Source: Amyelois transitella (lineage: Eukaryota > Arthropoda > Insecta > Lepidoptera > Pyralidae). From it: DNA of 64,000 nucleotides. The DNA lies in the NCBI RefSeq assembly GCF_032362555.1, contig NC_083525.1, positions 4,139,501 through 4,203,500 of the forward strand. Direction: 5' to 3'. Made by a program: the position numbers and the translations under genes. Shown here one piece after another: positions 57,001-64,000 of the stretch; position 1 is the stretch's first letter; the number at the start of each line of letters is the position of its first letter. A model generated the notes under the pieces. The model had not been told where the DNA came from, made no database searches, and worked only from the letters and a program-made list of their open reading frames with translations.

Positions 57001-57396
57001 ATTATGAGTAATCTCATTACATGCCAGTGACCTAGGCTGAATGTGTGCTTTATAGATAATTTAAAGCAAATATATTATTTATTTATTTTTTACCTTAATA
57101 ATTATGCACCTGTATTATTATAAAATAAGTGAATAAATATGTTTATATTATAACAAATGTTTCTTACTCATTAAAACTTAATATTTTCAAATCTTTTATT
57201 TTATTTGGCAGGTGGTTTTCAAGCAAAAAATGCTGGGTGTGTACTTACCTACGTCTTCCGAATTTGGTAGATGTGGAGAAGCAGCAAGCATACTACGAAG
57301 GTCCCTGATACATCTTTCCAGGTCCCCGGGTGCCTCACCCAGGTCCTGTTTCATCATTTCTGCTTGTTTCACAGAAGGTCCCTGAAGGAACGCCAT
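45068..57396 (-). CDS. CRAL-TRIO domain lipid-transfer protein (alpha-tocopherol transfer protein-like)
   Basis: Five exons (minus): 57249-57396, 49343-49502, 48234-48414, 46341-46532, 45068-45310; joined in frame they give 307 aa, normal for insect members. The N-terminal CRAL-TRIO-N helix region is CIRDLRSMLAASPHLPNSEDV + DTKFLELFVRGCRLDMERTR, where the PHLP and F-x-R-G-C landmarks set the exon 1/2 junction. The lipid-binding fold follows: FLDIVPLPKVTDEGYRVTI, HDETFIAGDVFIWE, RVMAAANVVRRAIHLAQAAYPQRMKRIHVVGARPF, and VLPAEWGGEEESIDVLAKKW, the usual LPxExGG ending. Family members carry hydrophobic ligands such as tocopherol, retinoids, carotenoids or phosphoinositides; insects have dozens, so no ligand or symbol is assigned. 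Intron 1 is 7.7 kb, by far the longest here. Confidence 0.93.
45381..45646 (+). mobile_element. full-length SINE-like element with perfect target duplication
   Basis: GTACTCGCAG stands on both sides (45371-45380 and 45647-45656). The element runs from CCGTGTGGTTCCCGGCATCA through AGGACCACTCCATC, CCCATGGATGTCGTAAAAGG, CGACTAAGGGATAGGCTTAC, GGTGATGGGCTAGCAACCTG, TCACTATTTGAATCTCAATT, CTCTGTCTACCCCGCAAGGG and ends in GTATGTATGTATGTA. It is the best reference copy in the window and was inserted into CRAL-TRIO intron 4. Confidence 0.93.
46580..46747 (+). mobile_element. SINE-like element, internally deleted, with target duplication
   Basis: AGTAAGTTC occurs before (46571) and after (46748) the copy. 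The head TGCCGCGTGGTTCCAGGGTG passes directly to GTAAAAGGCG and TATCACTATTTGAGTATCTT, skipping about 80 bp of the consensus. The tail reads AAGACTGTTGGCTCTTTTTA, AAACGTGATAATATGTATTTA. It lies in CRAL-TRIO intron 3. Confidence 0.8.
50238..50360 (-). repeat. SINE-like fragment (CRAL-TRIO intron 1)
   Basis: Minus-strand reading contains GCGATGGGCTAGCTTGTCAT, GTGGCCTGGCC, TCTTTTCAAGACTATTGACT and CGCAAGAGAAAACGACGTGA, the second half of the family. A further scrap lies at 50695-50730. Confidence 0.7.
50865..51085 (+). repeat. diverged LINE-like 3' fragment (CRAL-TRIO intron 1)
   Basis: CAGGTCAAGAGTGTCGATTA, GCCTATTAAGAGAGTTTTGA, GTAGCCTCTGCCTACCTCTC and CGGAAAAGACGAATGATGTT parallel the fragment at 40985-41190 but with an insertion and a worn tail. 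Confidence 0.55.
53272..53389. repeat. tandem duplication of a 59-bp unit (CRAL-TRIO intron 1)
   Basis: Two adjacent 59-bp copies (53272-53330 and 53331-53389) share CTCGCTAAAG, TATGGTGTTT-or-TAATGGTGTTTTA, and ATTTGGCGATA. They differ at roughly 10 positions, so the duplication is not recent. No function is implied. Confidence 0.85.
56040..56290 (-). repeat. two adjacent repeat fragments (CRAL-TRIO intron 1)
   Basis: Read on the minus strand, 56150-56290 is a SINE-like piece (GGGGCGATGAGCTGGCAACT, ATTTTAATCTCAATTTCATA, CCATACAGCTGAATGTGGCA). Bases 56040-56130 are a piece of the second family (CCTGGTTGCTTCTCCAGTGA, GGTTTCGGCAACTATGATCC, TGGTGTGGAATGG). A plus-strand piece of the second family follows at 56530-56690 (GTTTTTACACGAACCGACTC, CCGTCTGACTTTCCCAACC, GTAGGTTTCCTCAGGATG). 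Confidence 0.6.
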
Positions 57397-57823
57397 TGCT
57401 GCACTACTTGCACAAAAAAAAACAAAATATCAAATTCTAATCTATGCAGCGAACTGTTCCAAATTTAAATTACACGATTGCGTTCTCGACTCGAACTGAG
57501 AAAGGACAAAACTGCGCGCGAATCACGTTCAACCTCTTTTATAAACATGCGACCATTAGAAAAGGTAAGGACGGTAAAGTCCTGTGCACACTGATCCGAC
57601 AACAAAACGATACTGCATGCTTTGATCTAAAGCCAATTCATTAATCACACATTCTTCATTAATGTGACCTAGATCTATTGGAAGATTAGATTTTACCTGA
57701 TACTATACTCGTATTTATAAATATGTACCTACTCTTTTGAATATACAGTTTCAGATTAACTTTGGTTAGTTAGGTGTGGGTATCGAATCGAGATACAATA
57801 ACAATCACTTAAAACATTCGCAT

Positions 57824-58076
57824 CAATAAATAAATAAATAAATATATACGGGACAAATTACACTGATTGAGTTAGCCTCGAAGTAAGTTCGAAACTTGTG
57901 TTACGAGATACTAACTCAACGATACTATATTTTATAATAAATACTTATATAGATAAACATCCAAGACCCAGGCCAATCAGAAAAAGTTCTTCTCTCATCA
58001 TGCCCTGGCCGGGATTCGAACCCGGGACCTCCGGTGTCACAGACAAGCGTACTACCGCTGAGCCACAGAGGCCGTC
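57824..58076 (-). mobile_element. tRNA-derived SINE, third copy
   Basis: Same head, body and tail as at 33750-33996, in reverse orientation. The tail is a long clean run of AAATAAATAAATAAATAAAT at 57824-57843, and box B appears as GGATTCGAACC near 58013. The longer (ATTT)n tail suggests it is the youngest of the three. Confidence 0.92.
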
Positions 58077-59507
58077 AATGAAAAGTCATCTGTTGGACAA
58101 ATAAAGACTGTTCCAAAAATCCTGTTTAGAATTTTCCGTACAGTTTCCATGTAATTGAAACAATTTTAATGACTTGCATTATTGATAGCACTGGTAACTG
58201 ATGTCATAGAAAATGAACGAGTATTGTGTTTCGGCTAAGAAGCACACCAAGGTTCACGATATCTATGACACCTTGATCGCAAGTTCTACAGTCAAAAGTT
58301 AAATAAATGAGAAATCAGTCAGAGGATACACAATCTCGGGCTATTTTTCCCTATAGGTGTAGAACACATCTGTCTCTTTTTCAGTCTTATAAACAGCTGT
58401 TGACTTCCAAGCTTGAAGTCGTAGATAGCGCGAACATGGAATATATTTTTCAGGTTGCGCGTCAATCATGCAGTATAACTTATATCCTGTAAACTCGTTT
58501 GAAACGTGGGTAATGGTTCCATCAGTTCAAAGTACAATCCCAAGGAGGCCATCAACCGTATATAAAATTTAGCTGACATTTGTCCTATATGTATAAACAA
58601 GTAATAGCCATGCACAAGCACAGGTCAAAATGAAGACATAATGACTGAAATCGAAGACACGACACTTCCAATTAGCAAGATATCAGTAATAGCACAACCA
58701 AGGTCAAAATACAAATCACACTTAATTTTTCATCTTTTTAAATTTTGTTATAGTCATATGAATTTGAAATAAGTATAGGGAAAAGTTCAGATTTCTTCGG
58801 GATCAATTCACTTAAATCAATGCACCTTTTGAGTCAGTCTCTAAAACCAAGGTATGCAAGGAAAGGAAAGGTTCGGATTGATAGTCAATCAGATACCGAG
58901 TGCTCCATTTTACCAGACACCCTGTATATTTGTAGTTGTAGATTCCTCTCTGTTTTATCGTTGCATCGTTTCTGTCAATGAAATGTACTACGCTTGTTAT
59001 CTAGTTGTGGCGATGAGTAATACCTACCATTGAACTATTGCCTTGATTTTGATAATACTTGTAATTAAATACTTCAATGATTCATCTTTGAAAGGCTATC
59101 TGTGAAATAAGACAATAATTGTGGAAAATATGATGACGAATAAAGATTTTCCTTTTAATGATCACTTAATGAAGCAGAAACCTACATGGTAACTTTTTCA
59201 TGTCGTAAACTGACTTATACAAACGCTTCTTGGGCTTCGAGAAGAGAATACGTAACCGGGTCTAATGCCAGATGAAACAAGAAAAAATGTTGTATTTATT
59301 TATTTGCCTTTTAAATAATACAATGTTCAATGTCTGTGTGTGTTAACAAGGATTAACATTTATTAAATAAATACTTATGTAAGTGATAAATAAATTGATG
59401 TTAGCTTAGAGGGTGTCAGGCATCAACTTCTTCAAATATTAACACTTTGAATGATGTATTTGCATAACAAACATGCATCACAGATTGTTACTTTACACAT
59501 ATATCAA

Positions 59508-59570
59508 TCACGTCTAATAACCCTTACGGAGTAGAGAGAGTGAGAGAGCCAACAGTTTTGACAAGAGAGG
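59508..59570 (-). repeat. SINE-like tail fragment
   Basis: Minus-strand reading gives GTCAAAACTGTTGGCTCTCT, then CTCCGTAAGGGTTATTAGAC and GTGATTG, a 5'-truncated, altered end of the (TATG)-tailed family. Confidence 0.6.
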
Positions 59571-61443
59571 GTCCTTCAATATTTTCAATAATAAGGCAAA
59601 CCTACCTATTAACATGACACATTAGATCCCTATATGTAGGACATCCCTACACAGCACATCGAGGTAGCCCCAAAAGCTTACTTTTAACATTATTAAAACT
59701 TAACATAAACCTAACTAATTATTTGTTCACATAATTGAATTCATATTGAAATTCATATCATATTCAACTTTTTATGACTATTGCGAAACCTAGACAGGCC
59801 TTGCTGTTGTAGTAAATTTAGACTAAATAAAATAAATATTTAGCTAAAGTGCGCCCACAGCTCACCCCGAGTAAAGTTATCTCCCGTTCTCGAGGGAATT
59901 TCCAAAAATCCTATCTAAGCGGATGTGTTATAGTTAAAAATCTATTTTCATGCCAAATTTCATTTCTATTGACTCAGTTATTATTGAGATTCCGTGATCA
60001 GTGAGTGAGTTTTTACGCACGCATATAAAATTAAGAGTCTGGAGAAGGAACACATACCTTTCATACTGGTAAAAACTACAGTTCCCGTGGGATTTGCCAA
60101 AACCGTGTCTCATTTTATAGGTATTGCTCATTTCTTCGCTTTTTAACCGACTTCAAAAAAAGGGTTGGTTCTCAGTTTCATCTTTGTTTTTTGTGCTATT
60201 ATATGTTTTACTTTTGTTTTGCAATAAATATTTTTTCTATCTTTGTTCGAACATACGTGTGTTTGTTTGTTTGTCCGCAATTATTTCACGTTTCGCTGAT
60301 ATAATAATAATTACTCCAGGTACTGTCACGATTCACTTTAATAACCGCGGTCGTTGGAAGACTCCAGGAGAAACCTACTTTAGAACTATAGGTGAAGTGA
60401 TGATAATAGGCCGGCTGGTGGTTCCTTCAGTTGAGACTGTAAGACAAGAGTAGTAATGATGGCAGTATTTCACTTTTTTTAATGTTACCACTACTTGCGG
60501 CGCTGCTCTCGCGTTTATTATCACGAACCCTCTTTCGTTTCTCAATTTTCTTACCCTTTTTGGACTCCTAACAAAATCCCTTTAGGTTTGTAACTTTTAA
60601 TTTACCAGTCGGTCACACACATTGGGTGGCAAAAACGGCATCTCGACGACCCGTTCGACGTGAGCCCAACCAAGAGCACGCCGTTATGAGGCCGCCCAGG
60701 GAAGCCAAAGCCATAGTTTGCACTATAACAAAAGCACAAAGTCTCTATTAAAAGTTATCATAGGTAACGGTGTATTAAAAAATGTTAGATACTATTAATA
60801 ACGTTGCATCTAAGAATACAATAGGCGATAGATGACGTTGCTATATAATTTTATTATATGTTAGGTTCTATACGAAAAATAAATAAATATTATATAGATT
60901 TATGAATTTTACTGGATTGTTTCTTTTTTTTAGTTTTTTTTAAATTTGGTAATGTCAGCGCCATCTAGTGTTGAATAGAAAAAGAACAATTTTTTGTTTA
61001 AACTACGAACTTCAAGTAGGTACTAATGCTTTTAAATCTGTAAGAAAGTGTCTTCTACATCCGTCATTGATGAAATAATTACGAGAATTAAAAATAACTA
61101 GATTTTTATTGGTGTAATTTACAATCGCACTACGGATAGCAAACGTGGTAGATCTTGGGTAAAATTAACGAACCATATAGATATTTTTTTACATTTACTT
61201 ATGGCAACATGAATAATGATTGTCAAATCTTTATGTGACAGATGTGTCATGTCCTGTCATGGTCCATGTGTCCTGTCATAATACATGTCAAGCAAGCAAT
61301 TCAATTTTCAAATTTCAAATTAACGGTGCAAATACAAGGCGGTCTTCAGATAGTTGTTGACGCAAAATTAGAATTACATCTGATAAACAATGGAATAATG
61401 CATTAATAATTTATTTCTGAGCGAAGTGTAGTTGTGACTTTCA

Positions 61444-63658
61444 ATGGAGCCTTCAAAAGAAGCGATCGCTGTGCGGATCACGCGATTGAACCGCCAAATA
61501 CTAGGCAAGGTGATTGGGGCTACAAGTAAACTAAACAAAAAGATATTAGACCGTGAGACTCTCCTGGATGCTCTCACGGTTCTCTACGATGAATGCAATG
61601 ATGATCCTGTCAAGAAAAGTGATGAATTGGTTAGGGCTTTTGTCGACAAATGTAAGTTTCATTGATTTTGGGTGACATAAACAAAGAGCTATATGTCAAG
61701 CAAGATGCTATTATTTTCCTGAACTCTCTAGGGTTTATACGACTAAACTCATTCTGCATGGCATAATGATGATAAAGATTTTAAATAAATAAATATAATT
61801 ATTATGTCTTTCCCTTGATTAGCTTACAATTTCTGCTGAAAGAGAAGCACCAGGTGCATACCATGTTTTTTTCTTCACTAACAGGCTAAGATGGAAGCTA
61901 CTGTTAGACCACTTGTTTTCTGTTGAAATTGTATTCTAATATTTCTTTGAAAATGTAAGATAAAGCTTCACTATCTGTTGCTTTTAATTGATAACAAGAT
62001 ATCTAAGTAATATTTATTGCAATAATTTCAGATCGCAGCACTCTGGCTGATCTACGTCGAATGCGTGTCAGTTTGTCGGACTTTGAAATACTTCAATCAA
62101 TAGGCCGTGGACACTTTGGTGAAGTACATGTAAGTTCTGATTACAACATCACCAAAGAAAATTATACCTATTGCTTCATCTGTGGATTTAAACTTCTCTT
62201 GTATGAGATCAAATCAAATTTTATAAGAACAATTTACTACAGTTCGTTCTGAAGTCATTAGCCAACTAACATACCAAACTACATAAGATATATTGTCATC
62301 ACATCATCTTGCAGATGGTTCGAGAGAAGGAGACTGGTGATGTTTATGCATTGAAGACATTACGAAAAGAGCAGTCTCGCAAACAGAGGACTGGGGCTGC
62401 GGAAGATGAACGGGATGTGCTGGCAACCGCCAATAGCCCCTGGATACCCCGGTTACAGTATGCTTTTCAGGTAATTTATAGATATTTAAACTATTAATGT
62501 AAAATTTGTTTCTCTGCAAATACATATGTATTGATCGGTAGGTGATATGTGAATAGTTTAAAAATATGTATTTTACTTTGGGTTTGTTAATATTTCTATA
62601 GCCTTTTTTTTAAACTTATCACCATATTGTCAACAACAACATGGAATGGAAATACTATTTTCTGGTATGGTATTTATATTTGACTAGTCTTAGTTATTTT
62701 TTCTTCCCAATGTCCAGTGTATATTTTCAATTTTTACTATGAATATAGGTATTGACTTTATTAATCATTATAATTTTTATTTTTAAACTCTTTGCACAAA
62801 AAATGCACAACAGGTGGACTTAATACCACAACACATAGTCTAACCTTTAGATCAAACTTAGATGTATAATTGCTTTAACTATTTCCATAAGTATTTTTCC
62901 TGCATATTATGTAATTTTTTAAATTAGTTAGCTAGTTGGTGGAATATTTTCATGCATAGTTCTTATTATTCCTAGGACAATAACAACTTATACCTTGTTA
63001 TGGAGCTCTGCCTGGGTGGAGACCTGGCAGGACTCATGTCCCGAAGGAACCATCCGCTATCGGAGCGCGACGCCGCCTTCTACGTGGCGGAGGTGGCGCA
63101 CGCGCTGAAGGCATTGCACGCCATGGGATACGTGCATAGAGATGTCAAGCCACATAATATATTGTTGGACCGGTATGTGTTACTTTTCAGTTCCATTAAA
63201 AAACATGAGCCACATACATAAGCTATGAGAAAGCTGTATGTCGTGTCACATGTTGTTAGAGCAGTTATATTGACTCAAGTTTTGATGTGAACAGCTGTGA
63301 ATGGAATTGGCATTCAGTTCATGGATGTCTAGTATATATTTTAAAAATTAAAAATCTAACTTAGGTCCCACCTAAAATGTAGCAAAATTCGTTAGTTATT
63401 CCCACTTTTTACGTACTATTTATTTTACGAACGATACTCCAATAGCTATTGGGAATGTGTAGTTAATATTCGGTATGTATGGGTAGATGCGGCCACGTGA
63501 AGCTCGGCGACCTGGGCTCGTGCAGCCGCCTGAGCGCGGGCCCGCCGCCGGCCGCCACGCCCGACTACGCGGCGCCCGAGCTGCTCGCGGCGGCCGCGTG
63601 CGAGGCCACGCACGCCGGCTGCCTGCAGGCCTGTCGCGGGCTCGCCAACGCTTACATT
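61444..63658 (+). CDS. sti: citron-type Rho-interacting kinase (sticky), N-terminal kinase part, runs off window
   Basis: Exons: 61444-61651, 62032-62129, 62315-62470, 62976-63172, 63487 to about 63597 or 63658; later exons lie beyond the window. About 275 residues are seen. An N-terminal helix-rich region (LLDALTVLYDEC..., DELVRAFVDKYRSTLADLRRMRVSLSDFE) matches citron kinase and the related AGC kinases. Kinase features: Gly loop IGRGHFGEV (93-101), VAIK-type lysine YALK (Lys116), [30 protein letters not shown] (Asp210, Asn215), DLG in place of DFG (228-230), TPDYAAPELL. All residues needed for catalysis are present, so it looks active. The activation loop is a few residues shorter than in human CIT and very Pro/Ala-rich. 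The citron kinase acts at the midbody in cytokinesis. The last donor is uncertain: GTGCGAG at 63598 or GTGGGT at 63659. Confidence 0.9.
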
Positions 63659-64000
63659 GTGGGTGAATGTGCTCTAGTGCAGCTAGTTGTAGACTTCCTG
63701 TTGTCATATTGTATGAATGAACGTACCAATAACGTCAACAAGAGATTATGCCAAGCAGCACCAATTTAAATATTTTCATCATAATGATTTCCAGTAACAT
63801 ATCATTAGCATAGCATAGCATCTGTTTGTCTCTCTTGCTTTTGCAATTATACATAGAGATTAATAACACATTAATTTTTGTAACAATAGTATTTACTAAA
63901 AAAAAAATTTATATTCGTTTTTATATTACCATCTTCATACCAGTCGAAGAGATATACATGGTTTAGGTATTTAAATGTAACGAGACAGTTACAGTAATTT
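63659..64000 (+). other. sti: probable intron of the citron-kinase gene
   Basis: AT-rich sequence after the fifth coding exon. The frame stays open to 63769, but its sequence no longer resembles a kinase and is likely intron. No repeat or further exon is recognised before the window ends. Confidence 0.5.

Larger units (their letters stand above)
57397..61443. other. spacer between the divergent CRAL-TRIO and citron-kinase genes
   Basis: No coding sequence is supported. It holds the tRNA-derived SINE at 57824-58076, a SINE tail at 59508-59570 (minus), LINE-tail-like words at about 59870-60120 (CTCGAGGGAATTTCC, CCCGTGGGATTTGCC), a TTAACCGACTTCAAAAAAAG repeat word at about 60143, a TTTGTTTG run, and a short unexplained GC-richer patch at about 60610-60715. 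GCGCCATCTAGTG near 60959 is another recurrent short word. The citron-kinase promoter should lie in the last few hundred bases. Confidence 0.5.

Noticed and set aside
57444-57644. 66-codon plus-strand frame upstream of the CRAL-TRIO start
   Set aside because: No recognisable protein, random composition, and no splice or repeat support.
63659-63769. continuation of the citron-kinase frame to the stop at 63769
   Set aside because: Similarity to kinase subdomains stops after APELL, and donor sites occur at 63598 and 63659. The rest is probably intron read-through.

Overview
The window reads as nuclear DNA of a moth or butterfly (Lepidoptera). It is intron-rich and AT-rich, with short GT-AG introns. 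Its protein genes are best matched by insect orthologues, and it carries interspersed repeats of lepidopteran type: SINE-like copies ending in (TATG)n, a tRNA-headed SINE with an (ATTT)n tail, RTE-like LINE tails and a TTAA-flanked piggyBac relic. The species cannot be named from sequence alone. Exon coordinates in the entries come from reading splice sites, codon phase and protein continuity by eye; every junction listed for the seven complete genes keeps frame.

Left part (1-27 kb): a piggyBac relic and a poorly resolved AT-rich stretch come first. Then four housekeeping genes are packed as two head-to-head pairs: DDX1 (minus, 13 coding exons, 728 aa) facing a FAM173/ATPSCKMT-type methyltransferase (plus, intronless, 196 aa), and BUD23 (minus, 6 exons, 276 aa) facing DNA2 (plus, 23 coding exons, 1246 aa). 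The two methyltransferase genes converge with 64 bp between their stop codons. The products work in RNA processing, mitochondrial or membrane lysine methylation, 18S rRNA maturation and replication/end resection. Close packing with shared promoters is the likely reason for co-expression; no pathway link is claimed.

Middle part (27-40 kb): the gephyrin/Cinnamon orthologue of molybdenum cofactor synthesis (plus, 9 coding exons, 613 aa, MogA-like domain fused to MoeA-like domain) and a TMED2-type p24 cargo receptor (minus, 4 exons, 206 aa) converge near 36.6-37.3 kb.

Right part (40-64 kb): a repeat-filled spacer, a CRAL-TRIO lipid-transfer protein gene with a 7.7 kb first intron (minus, 5 exons, 307 aa), a second spacer, and the 5' end of a citron-kinase (Drosophila sticky) orthologue (plus) that runs off the window.

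I found no CRISPR array, no operon-like prokaryotic DNA and no clearly new multi-gene system. The observations most worth checking are a decayed second copy of a DNA2 helicase-exon segment inside the next intron, a dense cluster of CDK consensus sites plus a PIP box in the DNA2 N-terminus, a SINE whose tail forms the 3' splice-site region of a cinnamon exon, a SINE family that shares its 3' end with a LINE-like repeat (with intact target-site duplications), and a perfect 137-bp tandem duplication inside a higher-order repeat in a DDX1 intron.
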